In this document: positions 36,502 through 44,736 of the stretch, piece by piece
How the letters are laid out: the number at the start of each line of letters is the position of its first letter
How positions within the stretch are numbered: the first letter of the stretch is position 1
Source of the DNA: Ignavibacteriota bacterium
GTDB lineage: Bacteria; Bacteroidota; Ignavibacteria; Tepidaquicellales; Tepidaquicellaceae
Length of the DNA stretch: 64,000 bases
Reading direction: 5' to 3'
Assembly: GCA_016218085.1 (NCBI GenBank)
Contig: JACREY010000020.1
Span: 124,001 to 188,000 of the forward strand
Position numbers and translations under genes: made by a program
Notes under the pieces: model-generated
What the model was told of the DNA's origin: nothing
What the model saw: only the letters and a program-made list of their open reading frames with translations
Databases searched by the model: none

Positions 36502-37658
36502 TGAAAACCCCGGTATATCTGGATTATAATTCTACAACTCCCGTTGACCCTGAAATTCTGGAAGCGATGATTCCTTATTTCACAGGAAAATTCGGAAATG
36601 CAGCCAGCAAAAGCCATAAGTTCGGAATGGAAGCTGAAGCAGCGGTGGAATTTGCAAGAAAACAGGTTGCCGATTTAATCAACGCCAATTCTAATGAAAT
36701 AATTTTTACAGGCAGTGCTACGGAATCAATTAATCTTGCTCTGAAAGGAATTGCAGAAAGTTATAACGGAAAAAAAATTCATATAATATCAGATGAAATA
36801 GAACATAAGGCGGTTCTTGACTCGCTTGAATACCTGGAAGGATTTGGCGTTGAAGTAACTTATCTAAAACCCGACAGGTTCGGTTTCATAAATCCTGTTG
36901 ATGTAAAAAACGCTATAAAAGATAATACTGTTATGGTCTCCGTAATGACGGCAAATAATGAAATCGGCACAATTCAGCCTATATCTGAAATTTCGGAGAT
37001 ATGCAGTGAAAGAAATGTTCTTTTTCATACCGATGCAACACAGGCTGCGGGGAAAATACCGCTGAACGTGGTTTTACAGGGATTTGATATGATGAGCTTT
37101 TGCGCACATAAAATGTACGGTCCTAAAGGAACAGGCGCCCTATATGTTAAGAATAAAAATCCAAAAATTAAAATTATTGAACAGATAAGCGGGGGCGGTC
37201 ACGAAAAAGGACTCAGAAGCGGAACGTTAAACGTACCTGCAATTGTTGGATTTGGAAAGGCCTGTGAAGTTTGCAGCAGGAAAATGTTTGAAGAATACAA
37301 GGAACAGACAGTATTAAGGGACAGGATTATAAATAACCTGCTCAGAAAAATTGAATATACTTCGCTGAACGGGGATGAAATTAAAAGACTTCCCAATAAT
37401 GTTAACATAGTTTTTGAAAAAACTGACAGCATCACGCTGATGTCGGAAGTTAAAGAATTGGCTATCTCTACAGGAAGCGCCTGCTCATCAGCCTCACCCG
37501 GACTCTCACACGTGCTCAGTGCAATCGGCAGGACTGATGAGGAATCCCGATGCTCTGTAAGAATCGGAATCGGCAGGTATACCACAGGCGAGGAAATAGA
37601 TTTTGCAATCGACAAATTAATCGGTGCAGTAAATAAAATAAGAAGTAAATTTTTTTAA
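36501..37658 (+). CDS. iscS: Cysteine desulfurase, IscS/NifS type
   Basis: 385 residues. Pyridoxal-phosphate enzyme that takes sulfur from cysteine for Fe-S clusters and thiolated tRNA. The PLP Lys is in FCAHKMYGPKG, cofactor-contact residues are in HTDATQAAGK, and the mobile loop with the active Cys is STGSACSSASPG. Length and motif order fit group I desulfurases. It overlaps the Rrf2 gene by 1 bp and precedes the A-type carrier by 14 bp. An iscU scaffold gene, usually next, is missing from this neighbourhood. Confidence 0.95.
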   Translation: MKTPVYLDYNSTTPVDPEILEAMIPYFTGKFGNAASKSHKFGMEAEAAVEFARKQVADLINANSNEIIFTGSATESINLALKGIAESYNGKKIHIISDEIEHKAVLDSLEYLEGFGVEVTYLKPDRFGFINPVDVKNAIKDNTVMVSVMTANNEIGTIQPISEISEICSERNVLFHTDATQAAGKIPLNVVLQGFDMMSFCAHKMYGPKGTGALYVKNKNPKIKIIEQISGGGHEKGLRSGTLNVPAIVGFGKACEVCSRKMFEEYKEQTVLRDRIINNLLRKIEYTSLNGDEIKRLPNNVNIVFEKTDSITLMSEVKELAISTGSACSSASPGLSHVLSAIGRTDEESRCSVRIGIGRYTTGEEIDFAIDKLIGAVNKIRSKFF

Positions 37659-37672
37659 TTAAAGAATAAAAT

Positions 37673-38035
37673 ATGGAAGAGACAAAACAATTCATTCCCG
37701 GAGTTACCGAAGACGTAAACGTTACGGATACGGCTATTCAGGAAATTAAGAAAATAAAAAAAGAAAACAATATACCCGAAGAATATACTTTGAGAGTCGG
37801 GGTAAGGGGCGGTGGATGCTCGGGGTTATCATATTCACTCGGATTCGATGCAGAGACTGGCCCGACGGATAACATAATCGAAAAAGACGGAGTAACAATA
37901 GCAATAGATATGAAGAGCTGGCTGTTTCTTACGGGAACAGAAATAGATTTTATTGACGGAGAAAAAGGAAAAGGATTCGTATTTAATAATCCCAACGCGC
38001 AGCGCTCTTGTGGCTGCGGAAGTTCAAGCTGTTAA
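37673..38035 (+). CDS. A-type iron-sulfur carrier protein (IscA/ErpA family)
   Basis: 120 residues. Carries or transfers Fe-S clusters to target enzymes. It has the family motif RGGGCSGLSYSLGFD and the C-terminal CGCGSSSC, which together supply the three ligand Cys. The N-terminus (about 15 residues) is a little longer than in E. coli IscA. It sits directly behind iscS in the same operon. Whether it is functionally IscA, ErpA or SufA cannot be told from sequence. Confidence 0.93.
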   Translation: MEETKQFIPGVTEDVNVTDTAIQEIKKIKKENNIPEEYTLRVGVRGGGCSGLSYSLGFDAETGPTDNIIEKDGVTIAIDMKSWLFLTGTEIDFIDGEKGKGFVFNNPNAQRSCGCGSSSC

Positions 38036-38069
38036 TGATTTTCCGGTAAGAATTTTTTAAATAAAAGTT

Positions 38070-38828
38070 GTGAATAAAAAATTTTCAAGGAGGAATTTTA
38101 TATTTACATCCGCAATTGGGATTTCCTCATTTGCGGTTTTACCTGTGTTTAATAATATTTTTAATAATAAAAACCCTTTAAAGAAAGGAGCATTTAAAAA
38201 AATGGCATATGAATGGAAATTTAACAAGAGACCGTATTCTGATGAAGAGGCAAAGACTCTGCTGAAAGATGTTATGTCACCCGAAACAACCGACTGGCAC
38301 TACAATACTCACCACAAAGGTTACGTCACCTTTTTAAACAATATAGAAAACGAGATTCCGAATGCCGATAAATCTAAGGCAAACGGAAACTACAGCCAGA
38401 TTGGCGAATTGAAAAGACGCTTTACCTGGAACCACGGTGGAGCACTTCTTCACGACGTGTACTGGGAAGTTCTGGGCGGAGATGGAGATCCGAACAAAGG
38501 TCCCGATGTATTAAAAGCAATCGAACAGGAATTCGGCAGCTTCGATAACTGGAAAGCAGAATTCAAGGCAACTGCTGTTGCTGCCAAGCTCTCAGGCTGG
38601 GGAGTTCTTGTATTTGACAGGCTTTACAGCGGTAGGCTTCTTAATATCCTCGTTGACGAGCATCACTACGGTGCAATATGGGGCGGAATTCCGCTTATTC
38701 CCTGCGACGTATTCGAACACGCATACTATCATAAAGATGGTGCCGCAAGAGCAAAATATATTGATAACTTTATTAATAACTTGCACTGGGGCAGAATAAA
38801 TGATAGATTTGTAAAATATGTTAAATAA
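38070..38828 (+). CDS. Fe/Mn superoxide dismutase with a probable Tat signal
   Basis: 252 residues from a GTG start. Converts superoxide to oxygen and hydrogen peroxide. The N-terminus has a twin-arginine motif (FSRRNFIF, residues 5-12) and a hydrophobic stretch, which predicts export of a folded enzyme. Metal ligands should be His77, His128 (LLHDVYW), Asp213 and His217 (DVFEHAYY). The last motif has Phe where most members have Trp (DxWEH), and LLHDVYW resembles archaeal forms. An internal ATG at 38202 would give a cytoplasmic version without signal. It lies 34 bp behind the A-type carrier, and superoxide attack on Fe-S clusters gives the pairing biological sense. Confidence 0.9.
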   Translation: MNKKFSRRNFIFTSAIGISSFAVLPVFNNIFNNKNPLKKGAFKKMAYEWKFNKRPYSDEEAKTLLKDVMSPETTDWHYNTHHKGYVTFLNNIENEIPNADKSKANGNYSQIGELKRRFTWNHGGALLHDVYWEVLGGDGDPNKGPDVLKAIEQEFGSFDNWKAEFKATAVAAKLSGWGVLVFDRLYSGRLLNILVDEHHYGAIWGGIPLIPCDVFEHAYYHKDGAARAKYIDNFINNLHWGRINDRFVKYVK

Positions 38829-38845
38829 ATATTTTACGGAATAAA

Positions 38846-39400
38846 GTGAAAAAATACTATTTATTGTTTATTGCTCTGGCTCTTTTATTATCAGCTTGCG
38901 GAAAAAAAGATGATGCAAATAAGGTGATAAATTCTGCAAAAGGCGAATTCAGATGGATGGAATCAATTTCTCCGGATAAAATTCCCGTTATGCAGATAAA
39001 AGGAATGATTAACGGAAAACCTGTTAATATTGAATATGTTAACTTCGAAAAATGGCGGGGAAGCGGCGATAATGTTATTAACTTCAGCGATAAAAAACCT
39101 AAACAGAACTGCGGTTTTATCGAAAACGATATGGCTTTCCATTTAACGCGAGCCAGCGGCGATTTTGACGAAGGTGAGTTTGTGAAGGAAAATTTCAATA
39201 AAAATATTGACGGCTATTCAGCGGAATTTCATTACTATTCTGATAATACAATAAAAAAAGTTTCAGTACCCTGGAACTGCGTACTGAAGATTACGGAAAT
39301 CGATGATAAAGTGGTTAAGGGAAAGATTGCTGTTTGCTTTAAAGATGAAGCTAAAAGCTGGCTTGCCGGAACATTCGAAGCAGTTAGATGCAATAATTAA
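38846..39400 (+). CDS. Hypothetical lipoprotein, 184 residues
   Basis: A lipoprotein signal ends in LLSACGKK (Cys about residue 18), so the product should be anchored on the periplasmic side or outer membrane. The start is GTG 38846, 17 bp after the superoxide dismutase stop. The mature part is a mix of beta strands (MQIKGMINGKPVNIEYV, FHLTRASGDFDEGEF, CVLKITEIDDKVVKGKI) with three Cys in the mature domain and no known motif. A second lipoprotein gene follows after a hairpin. I assign no function. Confidence 0.72.
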   Translation: MKKYYLLFIALALLLSACGKKDDANKVINSAKGEFRWMESISPDKIPVMQIKGMINGKPVNIEYVNFEKWRGSGDNVINFSDKKPKQNCGFIENDMAFHLTRASGDFDEGEFVKENFNKNIDGYSAEFHYYSDNTIKKVSVPWNCVLKITEIDDKVVKGKIAVCFKDEAKSWLAGTFEAVRCNN

Positions 39401-39417
39401 TTTTTGAATATATGTAA

Positions 39418-39450
39418 ATGTCATTCCTGCCTCAAGCGGGAATGGCATTT
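39418..39450. repeat. Hairpin between the two lipoprotein genes, REP- or terminator-like
   Basis: ATGTCATTCC (39418-39427) pairs with GGAATGGCAT (39439-39448) with one G-T pair, and four T follow on the plus strand. It resembles intergenic ATTCC/GGAAT hairpins common in bacterial genomes. It may weaken read-through between genes. Confidence 0.6.
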
Positions 39451-39482
39451 TCTATAAAGATTATAAAATTAAAATAAAACAC

Positions 39483-39998
39483 ATGAAGAAGTTATTAATG
39501 CTTTTACTCGCTTTTTCATTTCTTGCATTGTATGGATGCGGAAATAAAGATGAAAACAAAGAAGTTAAGAAAGACGAAAAAACCACCGAACAAAGCAAAC
39601 CGGATGACGTAAAAAATGAAAACACCACTGCTGGTGATGTAAAAAAAGATAATTCTGATCCGAACGGGCTCGGTCTGACAACAGGACTCCCGCAGGATTT
39701 TCCCAAGGATATACCCCAGCCGAATAATTCAACCTGCAACGGATTCCTGAGTTCATCAGACGGTACCGTTGTTACATTTGAATCCAAGGATAACCTTAAA
39801 AGCGTTGTCGATTTTTACAGAACCAACATGGAGAAAAACGGTTATCAGAAACAGGAAGGAAATGAATACTTCGAAAATGAAAACGGCGCTATGCTGGGCT
39901 TTAAGAAAAGCGGTAAGGAAGCCCCAAGAGAAGTAGGATTCCTTATCGGAGTCAATAAAGAAAATAAAATTACACAGATAGTTATCACTTATAAATAA
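39483..39998 (+). CDS. Hypothetical lipoprotein, 171 residues
   Basis: A lipoprotein signal ends in LYGCGNK (Cys about residue 19). A charged Lys/Glu/Asp/Thr-rich linker (about residues 22-58) follows. The C-terminal domain (about 65-171) has features such as FPKDIPQPNNSTCNGFLSSSDG and VDFYRTNMEKNGY, which resemble small alpha/beta domains in other exported proteins where a squeezed peptide is compared over a hairpin; I do not recognise the family with certainty. The ferredoxin gene follows after 1 bp, so it is in the same transcript. Confidence 0.72.
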   Translation: MKKLLMLLLAFSFLALYGCGNKDENKEVKKDEKTTEQSKPDDVKNENTTAGDVKKDNSDPNGLGLTTGLPQDFPKDIPQPNNSTCNGFLSSSDGTVVTFESKDNLKSVVDFYRTNMEKNGYQKQEGNEYFENENGAMLGFKKSGKEAPREVGFLIGVNKENKITQIVITYK

Positions 39999-39999
39999 A

Positions 40000-40302
40000 A
40001 TGCCTCAAGTAATATTTTTACCTGACGGTGTTACTGTTGATGCGCAGGCAGGAAAAAGCCTGCTTGACCTTGCATTTGAAAATGATATCTTAATTGAACA
40101 TAACTGCGGAGGACTTTGTGCCTGCACTTCTTGCCGTGTGATTATTAGAGAGGGTTTAAACCTTATTCAGAATAAATCAGAAGAGGAGAACCACCTTCTG
40201 TCGGAGGCAGGATTCACAGGAGAAGAAAACAGACTCAGCTGCTGCTGTAAAATACTAAATGCAGGTGTTAAAAAAATTATTGTTGAGATTCCTAAAACCT
40301 GA
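40000..40302 (+). CDS. fdx: [2Fe-2S] ferredoxin of the Isc (adrenodoxin) type
   Basis: 100 residues. Electron carrier for Fe-S cluster assembly in Isc systems. Cluster ligands are Cys36, Cys42, Cys45 (HNCGGLCACTSC) and Cys81 (LSCCCKI), in the pattern C-x5-C-x2-C-x35-C, as in E. coli Fdx (ending VEIP). Extra Cys at 40, 82 and 83 are also present. It starts 1 bp after the lipoprotein stop. Its place in the same gene run as iscS and the A-type carrier supports an Isc role, although several genes lie between. Confidence 0.92.
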   Translation: MPQVIFLPDGVTVDAQAGKSLLDLAFENDILIEHNCGGLCACTSCRVIIREGLNLIQNKSEEENHLLSEAGFTGEENRLSCCCKILNAGVKKIIVEIPKT

Positions 40303-40311
40303 ATTTCCTTA

Positions 40312-41301
40312 ATGAACCGAAAAGGAAAATATAAAATTTTAATAACGCGTACCGATAAACTCGGTGACGTTATACTTGCACTTCCGCTCATTGCCGAAAC
40401 AAAGAGGCTTTTCCCTGATTCCGAAATCCATTTTCTTGTAAGAAGTTATGTCAGGGACCTGATTGAAAACTATTCTCCTGTTGATAAATTGATTATTCTT
40501 GAAGATATTGAAGAAAAAAATTCTATAAAAGCTTTCCTCAAAAATGAAAATTATGATATGGCTGTTAATGTTTTTCCCCGCTATTATATCGCCCGTGATA
40601 TTTTTCTTGCCGGGATAAAGACAAGGATTGGCTCGGGTTACAGATGGTATTCTTTCCTTTATAATAAAAAACTCTTTGAACATCGGAAATATGCTGAAAG
40701 GCACGAGTCGGAATACAATATTGACTTGCTGAAAACAATTTCAGACGGGGTGGAATACAATAAAAAGTTTTTCTTTGGATATTCACCAAAAGAAAAATCA
40801 ATGCTTGAAGGAAAACTCAGCTTTGGCTTTTCGGATAAGTTCATAATAGTTCATCCGGGCAGCAAGGGCTCGGCTAAAGACTGGCCCAGGGAAAATTTCG
40901 GATTGCTTGCAGACAAGCTCCTGACTGAATATGAATACCTGAAAATAATTCTGACAGGAACAAAAGAAGAGGAAATTATAATTAAAGGTATTCTTGATTC
41001 AGTACCGGAAAAAAGAAAGTCCGGAATGATTTCGCTTTCAGGAATGCTGAACCTGCGTGAACTGATGATTTTGATTGATAATTCGAAGTTATTCATTTCC
41101 AACTCAACCGGTCCGATTCACATTGCAGGAGCCCTTAATAAAAATATTATCGGCTTTTATCCGAATGAGGCACCAATGAACGAAACCCGCTGGCGACCCC
41201 TGAGCAAAAATGCTGTAATTCTTAAACCCGATGCGCCGGGAGGGAGTATGGACGAAATTAAGGTCGAAAAAGTGATTTCAGAAACAAAAAAATTTATGTA
41301 A
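40312..41301 (+). CDS. Glycosyltransferase family 9 (heptosyltransferase-like)
   Basis: 329 residues. GT-B enzyme that adds a heptose or related sugar to the lipopolysaccharide core from an activated nucleotide sugar at the inner face of the membrane. Motifs seen are ITRTDKLGDVILALPLI at the N-terminus, IIVHPGSKGSAKDWPRENF at the start of the C-terminal half, and SNSTGPIHIAGAL near the end, all typical of family 9. It follows ferredoxin by 9 bp. The sugar specificity cannot be read from sequence. Confidence 0.88.
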   Translation: MNRKGKYKILITRTDKLGDVILALPLIAETKRLFPDSEIHFLVRSYVRDLIENYSPVDKLIILEDIEEKNSIKAFLKNENYDMAVNVFPRYYIARDIFLAGIKTRIGSGYRWYSFLYNKKLFEHRKYAERHESEYNIDLLKTISDGVEYNKKFFFGYSPKEKSMLEGKLSFGFSDKFIIVHPGSKGSAKDWPRENFGLLADKLLTEYEYLKIILTGTKEEEIIIKGILDSVPEKRKSGMISLSGMLNLRELMILIDNSKLFISNSTGPIHIAGALNKNIIGFYPNEAPMNETRWRPLSKNAVILKPDAPGGSMDEIKVEKVISETKKFM

Positions 41302-41352
41302 ATTAAGAAACAAAAACAGAAATTTAATGTTTAAATTATAAATAGAAAAAAT

Positions 41353-42183
41353 ATGAAAAAGATAATCTTAATAGTGTTACTGGGAATTTTATTAATATCG
41401 TCTCTCACTTATGCAGATGATACAATTAAAACTGCGAAGGAATACAGGAAAATAAACAATAGAGCTTTTACGACCGGGGAAAAATTATTCTTTGAGATTA
41501 ATTATGGATTTGTTACAGCAGGAACTGCTACTCTGGAAATTGCCCCGGATTACCAGATGATAAACGGAAGAAAGTGCTTCGATATATACGCAAATGTAAG
41601 CTCTAACGAAAGCTTCGAATGGGTATATAAGTTTACGGAAAGACTTAAAAGCTACATCGATGCCGAAGGGATATTCCCGTGGAGGTTTGAGCAGACTATC
41701 AACGAACCGAATTACAGCAAGATTTATGAAGCGAATTTTGACCAGGATAACCTGAAAGTGAAAATTGCTTCAACCGTAAAAGGTGACAAAAAACCCGATG
41801 AAGAGTATAATATTCAGCAGTATGTTCAGGATATTATGAGTGCATTTTATTTTGCAAGGACTTTCGATTATTCCGCTTCCAAGGCCGGCGATGTATATTA
41901 TATACCTTATTTTCACAAAAATTCAACCGTATCCCTCCCTGTTAAATTCCTTGGAAGGGAAAAAATCGAAGTTTCTGCAGGTGAATTCAAATGCATTATG
42001 CTCCAGCCAAATGTGAAAGAAGGAGACCTGGCTTCAAAAGCAGATGATATAGTAGTTTGGGTAACCGATGATGCTATTAGAATGCCTGTAAAAGTACAGG
42101 TTAGCATTATCATTGGTTCGGTAAAAGTTGAACTTACTAAATATTCAGGCCTGGCAGGTCCGCTTAATTCAAAGGTGAACTAA
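41353..42183 (+). CDS. Exported DUF3108-family protein
   Basis: 276 residues with a signal peptide (about 1-20, ends SLTYA). The mature protein (GEKLFFEINYGFVTAGTATLEI, then RFEQTINEPNYS and AGEFKCIMLQP) fits DUF3108, which is linked to outer-membrane or periplasmic lipid handling in other bacteria, though its function is not proven. No catalytic residues are evident. The queE start lies 3 nt behind its stop. Confidence 0.85.
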   Translation: MKKIILIVLLGILLISSLTYADDTIKTAKEYRKINNRAFTTGEKLFFEINYGFVTAGTATLEIAPDYQMINGRKCFDIYANVSSNESFEWVYKFTERLKSYIDAEGIFPWRFEQTINEPNYSKIYEANFDQDNLKVKIASTVKGDKKPDEEYNIQQYVQDIMSAFYFARTFDYSASKAGDVYYIPYFHKNSTVSLPVKFLGREKIEVSAGEFKCIMLQPNVKEGDLASKADDIVVWVTDDAIRMPVKVQVSIIIGSVKVELTKYSGLAGPLNSKVN

Positions 42184-42186
42184 GTT

Positions 42187-42918
42187 TTGAAAATTTCAGA
42201 ATTATTTTATTCGATTCAGGGGGAGGGTAAGCGTACAGGTTACCCTTCCTTCTTTATAAGGACTAATCTCTGCAACCTCAGGTGCAAATTCAAAAGCGGC
42301 AATCTCTGCGATACCCCCTATACAAGCTGGGATTTTGAAAATCCTTCCAATCTCGGTGATCTGAGCATTTTTGAAATTATTAAAGAATATAAAAAGCATT
42401 ATCCCGCCGATATCGTTATTACCGGCGGCGAACCGACTATTCAGGGAAAAGAACTTATATCGCTTTGCCATGAAATAAAACAGCTGGACAAAAATATATT
42501 TATCACTCTCGAAACAAACGGAACTTTCTTCGATGAATATGCACTGAACGTTGACATCGCCAGTATCAGTCCGAAACTGAAAACATCAGTTCCGTTCAAA
42601 ACCGAATTCGAAAAAGGACACGAAAAAAACCGGATTAATTATAAATCACTTAAATCATATCAAGAACTTCACGAAATCGGAAATCTTGATATTCAGTGGA
42701 AATTCGTGGTAACGGGAAGGGATGATATGGAAGAAATTCAAAACCTCCAGAAGCAAATCGGATTCGATAATGAAGATGTCTTCCTGATGCCGGAAGGCAT
42801 TTCCGAAAATAACCTGTCAGAAAAAAGATTAATGGTTGTAGAGCTCTGCAAGGAGTATCACTATAACTATACCGACCGACTGCACATTACTCTATGGGGC
42901 AATAAAAGGGGTGTGTGA
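42187..42918 (+). CDS. queE: 7-carboxy-7-deazaguanine synthase, radical SAM
   Basis: 243 residues from a TTG start. Converts 6-carboxy-tetrahydropterin to 7-carboxy-7-deazaguanine in queuosine biosynthesis. N-terminal SELFYSIQGEGKRTG and FIRTNLCNLRC are typical, and TGGEP and LETNGT motifs follow. The cluster Cys are 29, 33 and 41, in the pattern C-x3-C-x7-C, not the usual C-x3-C-x2-C, with KFKSGNL inserted before CDTPYTSW. This is an uncommon variant, though deviant spacings are known in QueE. Its stop abuts the stop of the convergent PAP2 gene with no gap. Confidence 0.88.
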   Translation: MKISELFYSIQGEGKRTGYPSFFIRTNLCNLRCKFKSGNLCDTPYTSWDFENPSNLGDLSIFEIIKEYKKHYPADIVITGGEPTIQGKELISLCHEIKQLDKNIFITLETNGTFFDEYALNVDIASISPKLKTSVPFKTEFEKGHEKNRINYKSLKSYQELHEIGNLDIQWKFVVTGRDDMEEIQNLQKQIGFDNEDVFLMPEGISENNLSEKRLMVVELCKEYHYNYTDRLHITLWGNKRGV

Positions 42919-43740
42919 TTAAAATCCGACAGATATATCAATTCTGTTCTCAAAACCATTAAATTCTACATTAATATTTCGCTTTAAATTTATTTTATCA
43001 GTAAAATAATTTACTGCATCTGAAATAATAAATGAAGTCAGTATTAACCCTGTTGATATCGATTTCTGATTTATATCTTCTCTTCCATCTTCTCTGAATA
43101 AACTGTTCTTTCCTTTTATAATCTCTTTTCTTAAAGAATAAACAATCGCGGCACTTCCGCTTCCGATAAGCATTCCCGCCAGCACGTCCGATGGATAATG
43201 AACCCCTAAATAAATTCTTCCTAGTGCAATAACGGTTGAGTAAAAATAAACAACCGAGATAAGCACTGGCTCATCGGGATAACGCAGTGTCAGCGAAGTC
43301 GCCATCGAAAACGAAATTGCACTGTGACCAGACGGAAATGAATACCTGTCAAGTAAAAATCTGCTTTTGTCATAATGCACATTTGACAGGGTTTTAAACG
43401 GCCTGTCTCTTTTGAATATATTCTTTAGTCCGAATGTGATTCCTGCTGAAAGCCCTTCGGATAATGCAGTCAGCACAGCCGTGTTCTCATCGTAATAATT
43501 TTTCTGCGACCGCGAATATGCAAATAGCCCCGCAGGTACTAAAGTGGATGTGAATAAAATTGATTTGTCCGTGACCGGTATTACGGTGTTTAGTAACCCG
43601 CACTGCAGGTTGTTTATAGAACGGAATATCTTTACATCTGCATTATCTGGATCCGGAGGAATCAGATCTCTTCTCTGCGCAAAAAGAGAAATATTTAAAA
43701 TAAAAAGTAATGCAAGAATATTGAATATTCTATATCGCAT
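42919..43740 (-). CDS. Membrane PAP2-family phosphatase
   Basis: 273 residues with an N-terminal signal or anchor. The catalytic signature is intact: KNIFKRDRP (motif 1), SFPSGHS (motif 2) and [13 protein letters not shown] (motif 3, nucleophilic His in the last). Enzymes of this family dephosphorylate lipids such as undecaprenyl pyrophosphate, phosphatidate or phosphatidylglycerophosphate; the substrate here is unknown. Its start overlaps the end of cysK by 11 bp, so it lies in the cysK transcript. Confidence 0.87.
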   Translation of the reverse strand: MRYRIFNILALLFILNISLFAQRRDLIPPDPDNADVKIFRSINNLQCGLLNTVIPVTDKSILFTSTLVPAGLFAYSRSQKNYYDENTAVLTALSEGLSAGITFGLKNIFKRDRPFKTLSNVHYDKSRFLLDRYSFPSGHSAISFSMATSLTLRYPDEPVLISVVYFYSTVIALGRIYLGVHYPSDVLAGMLIGSGSAAIVYSLRKEIIKGKNSLFREDGREDINQKSISTGLILTSFIISDAVNYFTDKINLKRNINVEFNGFENRIDISVGF

Positions 43741-44701
43741 TGTTTTGCTTTAACCATTCTTCATTGTGGAATTTGCTCAGGTATCTCTCTCCGATATCGC
43801 ATACTATAAAAACTACTACGCCTTTTTCATCCAATCCCTTGGCTATATCGAACGCAACCTTTGCAAATGTTCCTGTTGATGCGCCGCAGAAAATTCCTTC
43901 CCTGCGTGTAAGTTCACGGCAGTAATGAATCGAGTCTTTATCATTCACTTCTACAACCCTGTCAATCAAATCGAAATCCATTATTTCGGGAATTATATCA
44001 AGCCCTATACCTTCCACAAGGTAAGGTGCAACTTCTCCTGTCGTTCCTTCCTCTTTATATTTTTTTGCAATCGAGCCAATCATATCGGCAGCAATTACCT
44101 GTATGTCGGGATTCTTTTCCTTCAGGTATTTTGCAGTTCCTGTAATCGTTCCGCCTGTTCCTAGTCCTGCAACAAAGTGAGTTATCTTTCCTTCAGTCGC
44201 TTCCCATATTTCAGGACCGGTTGTTTTATAATGTGCATCCGGATTTGCAAAATTTGTGTATTGACCTGTGTAAAATGAATTCGGAGTACTTTCTGCAATC
44301 GAAATCGCCTTGTTAATGTAATATTCAGGAGAGTCGTGCGGAACGGATTTCGGAACAACTATCACTTCCGAACCGAGTGCTTTCAGGTAATTCTGTTTTT
44401 CCTTGCTGACTTTGTCTGTCACTACTATTATTGATTTGTATCCTTTTACCGCCGCAGTCAAAGCAAGCCCTATTCCGGTGTTTCCGCTCGTAGCTTCGAT
44501 TATTGTCCCGCCGGGTTTAATCTTTCCTTCCTGCTCGGCTTTTTCTATCATAGCCAGACCAATCCTGTCTTTTACGCTCCCGCCCGGATTGAAAGATTCC
44601 ATTTTTCCGAATACCGTAGCCTTAAATCCCTTTGTTAACTCATTTAATTTTATCAGAGGTGTATTGCCTATTAATTCGAGGACGTTATTATAATACTTCA
44701 T
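43730..44701 (-). CDS. cysK: Cysteine synthase (O-acetylserine sulfhydrylase)
   Basis: 323 residues. PLP enzyme that makes cysteine from O-acetylserine and sulfide. The PLP Lys is in [12 protein letters not shown], the phosphate-binding loop is ATSGNTGIG, and [14 protein letters not shown] is the family glycine loop. Length is normal. It lies 35 bp downstream of lysS and overlaps the PAP2 gene by 11 bp. Cystathionine beta-synthase-type enzymes look similar, but no CBS domain is attached. Confidence 0.93.
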   Translation of the reverse strand: MKYYNNVLELIGNTPLIKLNELTKGFKATVFGKMESFNPGGSVKDRIGLAMIEKAEQEGKIKPGGTIIEATSGNTGIGLALTAAVKGYKSIIVVTDKVSKEKQNYLKALGSEVIVVPKSVPHDSPEYYINKAISIAESTPNSFYTGQYTNFANPDAHYKTTGPEIWEATEGKITHFVAGLGTGGTITGTAKYLKEKNPDIQVIAADMIGSIAKKYKEEGTTGEVAPYLVEGIGLDIIPEIMDFDLIDRVVEVNDKDSIHYCRELTRREGIFCGASTGTFAKVAFDIAKGLDEKGVVVFIVCDIGERYLSKFHNEEWLKQNNAI

Positions 44702-44736
44702 AAAATGGATTTTTATTTTTCATTAATCATTTCTTG

